64,000 nucleotides of DNA from Maribacter sp. MJ134 (GTDB lineage: Bacteria; Bacteroidota; Bacteroidia; Flavobacteriales; Flavobacteriaceae): the NCBI RefSeq assembly GCF_003970695.1, contig NZ_CP034570.1:2356001-2420000 (forward strand), written 5' to 3'. This document shows positions 1 to 8,849 of this stretch, piece after piece (within the stretch, counting starts at the first letter, position 1; the number at the start of each line of letters is the position of its first letter). The position numbers and the translations under genes are program-made. The notes under the pieces were generated by a model. The model ran no database searches. It was given only the letters and a program-made list of their open reading frames with translations, and was not told the origin of the DNA.

Positions 1-78
1 ATAACCTCATTTTTTTCTTCCTAGACCTCCTAAAATTGCAGTTTCACAACAAATATTTTCCTTAGAGGAACATAGCTT

Positions 79-87
79 TAGTTTTGC
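79..87 (+). promoter_or_regulatory. putative -7 promoter box of the tail-fibre-like gene
   Basis: TAGTTTTGC matches the Bacteroidota -7 consensus TAnnTTTG and lies 37 bp upstream of the ATG at 124. I see no clear TTG -33 element at the usual distance, so this rests on one box. The first 123 bases hold no gene I can support. Confidence 0.35.
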
Positions 88-123
88 GGCGTACAAACAT
101 GCGGTAGTGTTAAACAGTGCAAA

Positions 124-3100
124 ATGAATACATCTACAATGAAAATTAAAGAAAAAAATAATAGGTTCAATAAGAAAATGACAACGTCTTTAATTAGATA
201 TAGGGTAATTGATAAAAGAATTTTAGTGCTATTTTTATTCCTATCCGGAATCACATTCGCACAGACTAGGGTTGCAATCGGTGACCAATGTAACTGTGAG
301 GTAATACAAGGCACGGTCGTAGATGCGCCAGGTGCTACAAGTCCAAGCGGGTCGGATCTTGGCGATTTGTATGTAAATACCAATACGGGAACCATCTATT
401 TTTGGGATGGCACTTCTTGGGAATTGACTTCTACCGATTCCAACACGACCAACGTAGGCCTGAGCGATGACGGCACCAACCTGATATTAACGGACAGTGA
501 CGGCAACACCGTGACCATGCCCTTGGCGGACATCGCCGCGGCGACGGATACCAACACGACCAATGCGACCTTTGAGGTGGTAGGCTCCGATTTGGTGATC
601 ACCGACAGTGACGGTGGTACGGTAAGCGTACCCGTAACGGATATCGCCGCCCTCGCAGATACGAACACGACCAACGTAGGCCTGAGCGATGACGGCACAA
701 ACCTGATATTAACGGACAGTGACGGCAACACCGTGACCATGCCCTTGGCGGACATCGCCGCGGCGACGGATACCAACACGACCAACGCGACCTTTGAGGT
801 GGTAGGCTCCGATTTGGTGATCACCGACAGTGACGGTGGTACGGTAAGCGTACCCGTAACGGATATCGCCGCCCTCGCAGATACGAACACGACCAACGTA
901 GGCCTGAGCGATGACGGCACAAACCTGATATTAACGGACAGTGACGGCAACACCGTGACCATGCCCTTGGCGGACATCGCCGCGGCGACGGATACCAACA
1001 CGACCAACGCGACCTTTGAGGTGGTAGGCTCCGATTTGGTGATCACCGACAGTGACGGTGGTACGGTAAGCGTACCCGTAACGGATATCGCCGCCCTCGC
1101 AGATACGAACACGACCAACGTAGGCCTGAGCGATGACGGCACAAACCTGATATTAACGGACAGTGACGGCAACACCGTGACCATGCCCTTGGCGGACATC
1201 GCCGCGGCGACGGATACCAACACGACCAACGCGACCTTTGAGGTGGTAGGCTCCGATTTGGTGATCACCGACAGTGACGGTGGTACGGTAAGCGTACCCG
1301 TAACGGATATCGCCGCCCTCGCAGATACGAACACGACCAACGTAGGCCTGAGCGATGACGGCACAAACCTGATATTAACGGACAGTGACGGCAACACCGT
1401 GACCATGCCCTTGGCGGACATCGCCGCGGCGACGGATACCAACACGACCAACGCGACCTTTGAGGTGGTAGGCTCCGATTTGGTGATCACCGACAGTGAC
1501 GGTGGTACGGTAAGCGTACCCGTAACGGATATCGCCGCCCTCGCAGATACGAACACGACCAACGTAGGCCTGAGCGATGACGGCACAAACCTGATATTAA
1601 CGGACAGTGACGGCAACACCGTGACCATGCCCTTGGCGGACATCGCCGCGGCGACGGATACCAACACGACCAACGCGACCTTTGAGGTGGTAGGCTCCGA
1701 TTTGGTGATCACCGACAGTGACGGTGGTACGGTAAGCGTACCCGTAACGGATATCGCCGCCCTCGCAGATACGAACACGACCAACGTAGGCCTGAGCGAT
1801 GACGGCACAAACCTGATATTAACGGACAGTGACGGCAACACCGTGACCATGCCCTTGGCGGACATCGCCGCGGCGACGGATACCAACACGACCAATGCGA
1901 CCTTTGAGGTGGTAGGCTCCGATTTGGTGATCACCGACAGTGATGGTGGTACGGTAAGCGTGCCCGTAGCGGATATCGCTGCGGCAACGAATACTGATGA
2001 CCAAACCCTGACTTTGACCGGAACGGATTTGAGCATAGAGGATGGCAACACGGTTAACCTAAATGCAATTGCGGATGGTGATGCTTGGGGAGTTGATGGA
2101 GAAGACCAAGCAAGTGCTATAGGTAGAACAGGTAACGTAGGTATAGGTACAACCGCACCCACCCAACGCCTAACGATAGATGGTAATATTACAACCGTAC
2201 AAGATGGGCAAAGAATTCTTTTTCCGCACAGTAATGCTGTAGATGGTAACGATGGCACTATTGGTTCTGGTGCCTTTGAAGAAGGTTTAAACATTGTGGG
2301 TACACAAACCGTAGCAGGCAATGGTAGAAGAATTACCACATTTGGCGATGTAGTAAACCAAAATAGTGTGGGTATCGGTAATGTAGTGCCTACAAGCGCT
2401 TTAGATGTAAATGGTACAACTAGATTAAGAAATATACCCGCAGGTGAAGCTGCAGATGGTATTTTAACAACAGATGCAAATGGTAATATTAGGCAACGTA
2501 CATTAGCAGAGGTTGCGGGTGCTGGTTCAGATGGCGATGCTTGGGGTGTTACTGGAGAAGACCAAGCAAGTGTTATTGGCCGTACAGGAGATGTAGGTAT
2601 TGGTATTGCTGTACCTACACAAAAACTACAAGTAGACGGTAACCAGACCTTTACATCTGATGGTAACTTCCTAAGATTTCCCAACACTAATCAAACTGAT
2701 GGTAATGACGGTATTATAAGTGCTGGTCTGTTTGAAGAAGGACTTAACATAGTGGGGGTTCAAACCGTAGCAGGCAATGGTAGAAGAATTACCACATTTG
2801 GAGATGTAGTACACCAAAATAGTGTAGGTATTGGTAATGTAGTGCCAACAAGTGTTCTAGATGTTAATGGAGATGCTAGAGTAAGAAACATACCAGCAGG
2901 TGCAGCTGCAGATGGTATTTTAACAACAGATGCAAATGGTAATATTAGGCAACGTACATTAGCAGAGGTTGCGGGTGCTGGTTCAGATGGCGATGCCTGG
3001 GGTGTTACCGGAGAAGATATAGCAAGCAACATAGGTCGCACAGGTAATGTAGGTGTTGGTACAGCTACTCCAAGAGCCGGTTTAGAACTTTCTAAAGCAC

Positions 3101-6100
3101 CAGCTATAGGAGCAACCGTAAGACCGCTTACAGAGGCTGTAGATGTTGCAAACTCTGGTAACTACAACTATGTTTTATCTAATTCAGATAATGCTACAGT
3201 AGGTGCGGTTTCAGGGTTTTCATCAGAATTTGGTGGCTTTAATACATATTTACAAGCTAGAGGTTTTGCTGCAAACGGGCCTGCCTATAATTTACTGTTC
3301 AACCCAGTAGGGGGTAACGTAGGTATAGGTACAACCGCACCCACCCAACGCCTAACGATAGATGGTAATATTACAACCGTACAAGATGGGCAAAGAATTC
3401 TTTTTCCGCACAGTAATGCTGTAGATGGTAACGATGGCACTATTGGTTCTGGTGCCTTTGAAGAAGGTTTAAACATTGTGGGTACACAAACCGTAGCAGG
3501 CAATGGTAGAAGAATTACCACATTTGGCGATGTAGTAAACCAAAATAGTGTGGGTATCGGTAATGTAGTGCCTACAAGCGCTTTAGATGTAAATGGTACA
3601 ACTAGATTAAGAAATATACCCGCAGGTGAAGCTGCAGATGGTATTTTAACAACAGATGCAAATGGTAATATTAGGCAACGTACATTAGCAGAGGTTGCGG
3701 GTGCTGGTTCAGATGGCGATGCTTGGGGTGTTACTGGAGAAGACCAAGCAAGTGTTATTGGCCGTACAGGAGATGTAGGTATTGGTATTGCTGTACCTAC
3801 ACAAAAACTACAAGTAGACGGTAACCAGACCTTTACATCTGATGGTAACTTCCTAAGATTTCCCAACACTAATCAAACTGATGGTAATGACGGTATTATA
3901 AGTGCTGGTCTGTTTGAAGAAGGACTTAACATAGTGGGGGTTCAAACCGTAGCAGGCAATGGTAGAAGAATTACCACATTTGGAGATGTAGTACACCAAA
4001 ATAGTGTAGGTATTGGTAATGTAGTGCCAACAAGTGTTCTAGATGTTAATGGAGATGCTAGAGTAAGAAACATACCAGCAGGTGCAGCTGCAGACGTTGT
4101 TGTTACAGCAGATGCTAATGGTAATATACGCCAGCGTACTGCGGCAGAAATTGTAGCTGCTAGTGGCGTTAGTGGTGCAGATGGAGACGCTTGGGGCGTT
4201 ACCGGTGAAGATATAGCAAGCAACATAGGTAGAACAGGTAATGTGGGTATAGGCACAACAACACCAAGAGCTGGTTTAGAACTTTCTAAAACACCAACAA
4301 TAGGAGCAACAGTAAGACCACTATCTGAAGCTGTAAATGTTGCTAATTCAAGTAATTATAACTTAGTGCTCTCTAACTCAGACAATGCTACAATAGGTGC
4401 CGTTTCAGGGTTCTCGACTGAGGCTGGTGGGTTTAATACCTATCTACAAGCTAGAGGTTTCGCTGCAAACGCGCCTGCTTATAATCTACTATTTAACCCA
4501 TTAGGTGGTAACGTAGGTGTAAATAATGCAAACCCTGTCTCACCATTTACTGTGGGAATTACAAGCAATGGCTCTAGGTTTGCGGGAGATGTGCGTGTAG
4601 GTAATGCGAATGGTGACACACGTGCAGCGCTCGTAGTTGGAGAGGATTCGGCTAATAATGGTTTTATTGTGATGAACTCTAGTAATTCATCTGCTTTTGG
4701 TCAAGAAATTCAAATGATAAGTGGCGTAGATAATGCCAACTCTGATTTTATGCGCATGAGGTCTACTAATTTGGATGTTTCCATACAAGGTGCTTTAAGA
4801 AGTGGAGTTGGTGATGATTCAGAATTTAATCTTGTGGCAAGAAATAATATAGTGACCTTATCAGGGGACAGCAATGGTGGTGGTTCAGCAATAAACTTTG
4901 TAGGTAACGATATAGGAATCGATAATACAAACCCTACTGCCTCTGTAGATATAAATGGTAATGCAAGAGTGAGAAACATACCAGCAGGTGTAGCTACAGA
5001 TGGTATTTTAACAACAGATGTAAATGGTAATATTAGGCAACGTACACTAGCAGAGGTTGCGGGTGCTGGTTCAGATGGCGATGCTTGGGGCGTAACGGGC
5101 GAAGATCAAGTGGCGAACATCTCTCGATCGGGGAATGTGACCATCAGCAATACCAACCGCGAAGCCCTTACCATACAAACCCCTGATAACTCCGCCTCTA
5201 ACGGTATAGCCTTTCAGAACTCAGGCGGTTCGTACACTTGGAATATGTTCAGGGAGACAGCAGTTGGCAACGATGCGAACTTAGTCTTTTCCGGGGGGCA
5301 GATAGGTGCCAATCCCTCAGATTTAACGGAACGTATGCGTATTAATGCCAACGGAAACGTGGGCATTGGAACTTCGGCCCCTGCAGCCAATCTTCAGGTA
5401 GGTTCAGGTACCCCATTGGGTATTTTACAATCACCTGATTTATTGGTTATCGATGACGACCCTGCTGCTGGTTCAACAGCATTGATGCGGGTTGAAAAAG
5501 GATTAAGCAATGCATCCATTTTGGCTACTGAAACCTCATCACGTATTGCAACGGTTTCATTTGGTAGTGCCGAAAATCCTTCGACGGAACTTTTTTCAAG
5601 CCAAGCACAAGGGGCAGGATTGAGAATTAATGGGGGAAACCAATTTAGGGAGTTTTCGATTTCAATCAATGAAAATGATTCAAGAATTGAAAGTAATTTT
5701 GGTTCAGGTAGTACTTCGGATTTTGGATCTATCAACTTCCTCAATCAGCAAATAGGGTTCAATACCAATACCCCCACTAGAACCTTAGACGTTAACGGAC
5801 AGACCAGAATACGTGGCTTGGGAGCAGGATCTGTACAATCAGATGCCAACGGTAACTTATCCGTATCCTCCGATATTCGTTTAAAAAATGTAGTCGGTAA
5901 TTTCAAAAAAGGGTTGAACGCCCTCAGAGGTATCAATCCGATTGCTTACCAATGGAATGAAAAATCCGGCTTGGAGCAAAAAGGTACTTATATTGGTTTC
6001 AGTGCGCAAAATGTACAAGCAAACATCCCCGAGGCCATAAGCAAAGACGAAAAAGGTTATTTGACATTGGACAACCGACCCATATTGGCGACGATGGTCA

Positions 6101-6252
6101 ATGCTTTAAAAGAATTGACTGGCCAAATTGACACGCTCAAACAAGATAATAATGATTTGAATGAGGAAAATAAAAACCTTAAAGAAGAAAACGAGGCTAT
6201 CATGGCTCGTTTAGATGCCATAGAGGCCATGCTTAGAAAGGCCGATAAATAA
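124..6252 (+). CDS. Giant repeat-containing tail-fibre-domain surface protein with C-terminal S74 chaperone domain
   Basis: A 2042-residue secreted protein. A hydrophobic segment at about residues 37-47 ending ITFAQ looks like a signal peptide. Starts at 124, 139 or 178 are all in frame, and 178 gives the most normal signal peptide length. Residues 107-624 are seven copies of a 74-residue repeat, itself two related 37-residue halves ending in DIAA. Residues about 670-1900 carry many short GNVGIGT / LDVNG units typical of flavobacterial tail fiber domain proteins, including a 260-residue exact duplication (670-929 and 1064-1323). Near the C-terminus S1916-D-I-R-L-K begins a Peptidase_S74 intramolecular chaperone domain, a family that trimerises fibres and can cleave itself just before that Ser. 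The last 45 residues look like a coiled coil. No type IX sorting domain is evident. It is probably a trimeric surface fibre or adhesin; the ligand is unknown. Confidence 0.88.
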   Translation: MNTSTMKIKEKNNRFNKKMTTSLIRYRVIDKRILVLFLFLSGITFAQTRVAIGDQCNCEVIQGTVVDAPGATSPSGSDLGDLYVNTNTGTIYFWDGTSWELTSTDSNTTNVGLSDDGTNLILTDSDGNTVTMPLADIAAATDTNTTNATFEVVGSDLVITDSDGGTVSVPVTDIAALADTNTTNVGLSDDGTNLILTDSDGNTVTMPLADIAAATDTNTTNATFEVVGSDLVITDSDGGTVSVPVTDIAALADTNTTNVGLSDDGTNLILTDSDGNTVTMPLADIAAATDTNTTNATFEVVGSDLVITDSDGGTVSVPVTDIAALADTNTTNVGLSDDGTNLILTDSDGNTVTMPLADIAAATDTNTTNATFEVVGSDLVITDSDGGTVSVPVTDIAALADTNTTNVGLSDDGTNLILTDSDGNTVTMPLADIAAATDTNTTNATFEVVGSDLVITDSDGGTVSVPVTDIAALADTNTTNVGLSDDGTNLILTDSDGNTVTMPLADIAAATDTNTTNATFEVVGSDLVITDSDGGTVSVPVTDIAALADTNTTNVGLSDDGTNLILTDSDGNTVTMPLADIAAATDTNTTNATFEVVGSDLVITDSDGGTVSVPVADIAAATNTDDQTLTLTGTDLSIEDGNTVNLNAIADGDAWGVDGEDQASAIGRTGNVGIGTTAPTQRLTIDGNITTVQDGQRILFPHSNAVDGNDGTIGSGAFEEGLNIVGTQTVAGNGRRITTFGDVVNQNSVGIGNVVPTSALDVNGTTRLRNIPAGEAADGILTTDANGNIRQRTLAEVAGAGSDGDAWGVTGEDQASVIGRTGDVGIGIAVPTQKLQVDGNQTFTSDGNFLRFPNTNQTDGNDGIISAGLFEEGLNIVGVQTVAGNGRRITTFGDVVHQNSVGIGNVVPTSVLDVNGDARVRNIPAGAAADGILTTDANGNIRQRTLAEVAGAGSDGDAWGVTGEDIASNIGRTGNVGVGTATPRAGLELSKAPAIGATVRPLTEAVDVANSGNYNYVLSNSDNATVGAVSGFSSEFGGFNTYLQARGFAANGPAYNLLFNPVGGNVGIGTTAPTQRLTIDGNITTVQDGQRILFPHSNAVDGNDGTIGSGAFEEGLNIVGTQTVAGNGRRITTFGDVVNQNSVGIGNVVPTSALDVNGTTRLRNIPAGEAADGILTTDANGNIRQRTLAEVAGAGSDGDAWGVTGEDQASVIGRTGDVGIGIAVPTQKLQVDGNQTFTSDGNFLRFPNTNQTDGNDGIISAGLFEEGLNIVGVQTVAGNGRRITTFGDVVHQNSVGIGNVVPTSVLDVNGDARVRNIPAGAAADVVVTADANGNIRQRTAAEIVAASGVSGADGDAWGVTGEDIASNIGRTGNVGIGTTTPRAGLELSKTPTIGATVRPLSEAVNVANSSNYNLVLSNSDNATIGAVSGFSTEAGGFNTYLQARGFAANAPAYNLLFNPLGGNVGVNNANPVSPFTVGITSNGSRFAGDVRVGNANGDTRAALVVGEDSANNGFIVMNSSNSSAFGQEIQMISGVDNANSDFMRMRSTNLDVSIQGALRSGVGDDSEFNLVARNNIVTLSGDSNGGGSAINFVGNDIGIDNTNPTASVDINGNARVRNIPAGVATDGILTTDVNGNIRQRTLAEVAGAGSDGDAWGVTGEDQVANISRSGNVTISNTNREALTIQTPDNSASNGIAFQNSGGSYTWNMFRETAVGNDANLVFSGGQIGANPSDLTERMRINANGNVGIGTSAPAANLQVGSGTPLGILQSPDLLVIDDDPAAGSTALMRVEKGLSNASILATETSSRIATVSFGSAENPSTELFSSQAQGAGLRINGGNQFREFSISINENDSRIESNFGSGSTSDFGSINFLNQQIGFNTNTPTRTLDVNGQTRIRGLGAGSVQSDANGNLSVSSDIRLKNVVGNFKKGLNALRGINPIAYQWNEKSGLEQKGTYIGFSAQNVQANIPEAISKDEKGYLTLDNRPILATMVNALKELTGQIDTLKQDNNDLNEENKNLKEENEAIMARLDAIEAMLRKADK
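442..1995 (+). repeat. Seven tandem 222-bp coding repeats
   Basis: Copies begin at 442, 664, 886, 1108, 1330, 1552 and 1774, exactly 222 bp apart and almost identical at base level; a few substitutions are visible (for example in the first and last copies). Each encodes 74 residues made of two 37-residue halves starting NTTN. The array is GC-richer than the rest of the gene: 36 of 60 bases at 481-540 against 26 of 60 at 2341-2400 by hand count. The period is a multiple of three, so copy number can change without breaking the frame. Confidence 0.97.
2131..2912 (+). repeat. 782-bp direct duplication, copy 1
   Basis: This segment recurs at 3313-4094, offset 1182 bp. The encoded 260 residues are identical in both copies, and every stretch of bases I compared matched. 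Divergence begins abruptly at 2913 (T) against 4095 (C). It lies inside the tail-fibre-like gene and keeps the frame. Confidence 0.93.
3313..4094 (+). repeat. 782-bp direct duplication, copy 2
   Basis: Second copy of the segment at 2131-2912. After the breakpoint the two copies continue into related but diverged sequence, as expected if gene conversion or recent duplication homogenised only this block. Confidence 0.93.
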
Positions 6253-6279
6253 AGAATGGTAAACTCCAAGGTATGGTTC

Positions 6280-6304
6280 AAGTGTTACTGGATTCACTTT
6301 TTTT
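6280..6304 (+). terminator. weak putative hairpin terminator
   Basis: AAGTG and CACTT form a 5-bp stem with a 10-nt loop, followed by five T residues, 28 bp after the stop of the tail-fibre-like gene. The stem is short and AT-rich, so this is only suggestive. Confidence 0.28.
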
Positions 6305-6366
6305 AGCATTCTCCACTTGTTCCATTAAGGATTGAATAAAAATTTAAATAAACAAAAACCCAAATA

Positions 6367-8265
6367 TTGAAATTCAACTACCTACATCTACTATTCTTTG
6401 TAGTCCTCTTTTGGTCTATTCCAGTAAGTTCACAATTTATCTTGGATGCACCAAATACAAGGGATGAAAGCAATTATCGTTGGTATGAGGCTTCAGATTT
6501 AAGTACGGTTTTGGGAACCGATTCTTTTTATGAGGTTACACAACCTGGGGTCTATTTTGCCACTTATGATGGTACGCTCTGCGGTTCCAATGCTACAGGA
6601 TATTTCATCGTGACAGATTGTAATGACCCAGAAAACCAGGTTATTCTGGACATCACCGAAAACATAAACGAGGTAACTACAATAAATTGGAACGATCCCT
6701 CACTTTCAGGGAGCGAGCCAACGGTGACCGCAACGCAAACGGTTGAACGCTATGTAGCTACTATCACCAGAGCAGATAATCCAACTGTACTACCGTCGTT
6801 TACGGTGGTATGTATTGCTTCCTTGAATTCTAATATAGATTCGGATAATGATGGTATTGTTAATCTATTTGAAGATTTAGACTTGGATGGGGATAATGAC
6901 CCAGCTACGAACCCCACCGATAAAGACAACGATGGCATACCCGATTACTTAGATATTGATAGTGACAATGATGGTATACCTGATAATGTCGAAGCTCAAA
7001 ACGTAGCAGACTATGTTGCCCCTAGCGGTATTGATGCCAATAATAACGGTCTTGATGATGCTTATGAAAATAATGGTAATTTAGGTCTGGTTCCAATAGA
7101 CACGGACGGTGATGGTATACCGGACTATGTAGATGATGATAGTGATAACGACACTGTTCCAGATAATATAGAAGGACACGATTTTAATCAAGACGGTGTG
7201 GCCGATGTATCGTTCAGTGGAAATGATACCGATGGAGATGGCCTAAACGATGGATTCGAAGGAAATGAAGTAAACGATAATGACGTCAATGATGATATTG
7301 ACGATCCTCAATCAAGTCTACCCGATACCGATGGAGATGGTATACCCGACTTTAGAGACTTAGACGATGATGGCGATGGTATCAATACCCCAGATGAAGA
7401 TATTGACAACAACGGTGATCCTACCAACGATGATAGTGATAACGATGGCAGGCCAGATTATCTAGACCCAAATGGCCCTGTCTTCACAGATCCAAATTTT
7501 GAAGACATCACCATTATATGCGGTGATCCTATTCCTCCCATAACTGATTTAGGCGATGTGGGCGGTTGTACGCCTCCTCTAGTGGAGTTTTCCGAAGAAA
7601 TCCAAATGGTTGATGGAAGCGACGACTACAATATCGAGAGAATTTGGATGGTTTCTGACTCCTGTGGAAACACGGCGAACTTTACACAAACCATATTCGT
7701 TCTACAACAACAATTGGCTGAAATACAGATTGAAATTTGTATTGAGGACAGTCCTGTTGACTTATTGGATTATTTGCCTGAATCTTTTGATCCCTCCGAT
7801 ACATTTACTTTGTTTCAAGAAGGAACCCAACTCAATGGAAGTACTTTTGACCCTACAGTTCATGGAATAGGTGATTATACCATCTCTTATACATCCTCTG
7901 TTGATACTTGTAGGTATGAAGTAGACTTTATTGTAACGGTTGATCAGGATTGTGCTGACTGCGGAATCGTATCTCTTGAGGTGTCCAAAGCGGTGACTGC
8001 AAACAACGATGGCGTAAATGACTTGTTCGAAATCAGGAATAACGAGCTTTGCGATTATACTTTTAATGTAATGATTTTCAATAGATGGGGCAATAAGGTA
8101 TTTGAATCACAAAATTATCAAAACGATTGGGGTGGTTCTTCACCTGATAATGCTGTCTTTAAATCAGACAGCTTACCTACAGGAACCTATTACTATATCG
8201 TTAGTATTAACGAACAGCCCAATTTTGAACCCTTAAACGGATTTATATATCTGAGTGTGGATTGA
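6367..8265 (+). CDS. Secreted TSP3-repeat protein with CHU_C (type IX secretion) C-terminal domain
   Basis: 632 residues with a TTG start, chosen because it gives a clean signal peptide (hydrophobic LLFFVVLFW, then SSQ). Residues about 155-380 carry many Asp/Asn-rich calcium-binding units of the thrombospondin type 3 kind, such as DSDNDGIPD and DTDGDGIPDY. A middle part (about 395-540) has paired Cys and resembles HYR/adhesion-type beta domains. The C-terminal ~90 residues (TANNDGVNDLFEI, then FNRWGNKVFES and GTYYYIV) match the gliding-motility-associated C-terminal domain (CHU_C, type B sorting signal). The protein should therefore cross the outer membrane by type IX secretion and stay on the surface or be released. 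It lies 115 bp after the fibre gene in the same direction. An adhesin role is inferred. Confidence 0.9.
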   Translation: MKFNYLHLLFFVVLFWSIPVSSQFILDAPNTRDESNYRWYEASDLSTVLGTDSFYEVTQPGVYFATYDGTLCGSNATGYFIVTDCNDPENQVILDITENINEVTTINWNDPSLSGSEPTVTATQTVERYVATITRADNPTVLPSFTVVCIASLNSNIDSDNDGIVNLFEDLDLDGDNDPATNPTDKDNDGIPDYLDIDSDNDGIPDNVEAQNVADYVAPSGIDANNNGLDDAYENNGNLGLVPIDTDGDGIPDYVDDDSDNDTVPDNIEGHDFNQDGVADVSFSGNDTDGDGLNDGFEGNEVNDNDVNDDIDDPQSSLPDTDGDGIPDFRDLDDDGDGINTPDEDIDNNGDPTNDDSDNDGRPDYLDPNGPVFTDPNFEDITIICGDPIPPITDLGDVGGCTPPLVEFSEEIQMVDGSDDYNIERIWMVSDSCGNTANFTQTIFVLQQQLAEIQIEICIEDSPVDLLDYLPESFDPSDTFTLFQEGTQLNGSTFDPTVHGIGDYTISYTSSVDTCRYEVDFIVTVDQDCADCGIVSLEVSKAVTANNDGVNDLFEIRNNELCDYTFNVMIFNRWGNKVFESQNYQNDWGGSSPDNAVFKSDSLPTGTYYYIVSINEQPNFEPLNGFIYLSVD

Positions 8266-8323
8266 TTTTGAACCCGAATTATCCTGTGGAACTTTCTAGT
8301 AGATTTTTTACTTCACAAATCGG

Positions 8324-8757
8324 TTTAAGAAGATAAAGGAATTTCAACTTTCAAAAAAGCTGCTAGGTTCGGACAGCTATTTAGTATTGGATTTAGGTAG
8401 TGTCGCCATAATGGCCGAAATCATTATCAATGGTAAAAACGCAGGGATACTTTGGAAAGCACCTTTCAGGTTGCCTATTGACAAGTATGTTACCCAAGGC
8501 ACTAATACCTTAGAAATTAAGGTTACGAATTTATGGCCAAATAGGCTCATAAGTGATGAAAACCTGCCAATGGATTATGAACGGAATGGTAAAAAACTAA
8601 AAACCTTACCGGAATGGTTGACTAAGTATACCGAACGGCCCACAGAGCGGACTACATTTTCCTCTTGGAGCCATTGGAAAAAGGATGACCCTTTGTTGAC
8701 TTCGGCACTATTGGCCCCGTCACCCTCATTCCGATTAAAATAAAAACACTGAATTAA
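8324..8757 (+). pseudogene. C-terminal remnant of a GH106-type alpha-L-rhamnosidase (frameshifted)
   Basis: Reading in one frame from about 8324 gives the C-terminal jelly-roll of a GH106-like protein: LVLDLGSVAIMAEIIINGK, a PFRLPID segment and TNLWPNRLISDE. These line up with LDLG, PFRVDIT and TNQWSNRLIGDE in the intact GH106 gene (12675-16025). An in-frame stop at 8300 precedes it, and no start or catalytic part is present. Near 8702 one base appears lost: the open frame runs on to a stop at 8741-8743, whereas the next frame carries the expected ending GTIGPVTLIPIK to a TAA at 8755-8757. The remnant resembles but is not a copy of the intact gene, so it is probably a degraded paralogue. Confidence 0.8.
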
Positions 8758-8849
8758 TGACCCTAACTTACTTAAAAAAGTATATCAAAGTTATTGTACC
8801 AAAATTCATTATTTTAAATAGAAAAGAGAATTTGTATAAATACGATAAA

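Noticed and set aside
442-1995. Regular direct repeats as a possible CRISPR array
   Set aside because: Units are 222 bp with no variable spacers and are translated in frame.
396-2687. 763-codon open frame on the minus strand
   Set aside because: It is antisense to the fibre gene. The 222-bp period is a multiple of three, so one stop-free antisense frame repeats with it. The translation is low-complexity and has no start context or family resemblance.
3285-3869. 194-codon minus-strand frame
   Set aside because: Antisense to the duplicated 782-bp block and sharing its first residues with the other antisense frame, purely because of that duplication.
8757-8849. Upstream start for the S1 sulfatase
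   Set aside because: It would place 31 charged residues ahead of an otherwise clean lipoprotein signal and overlaps the end of the GH106 remnant.
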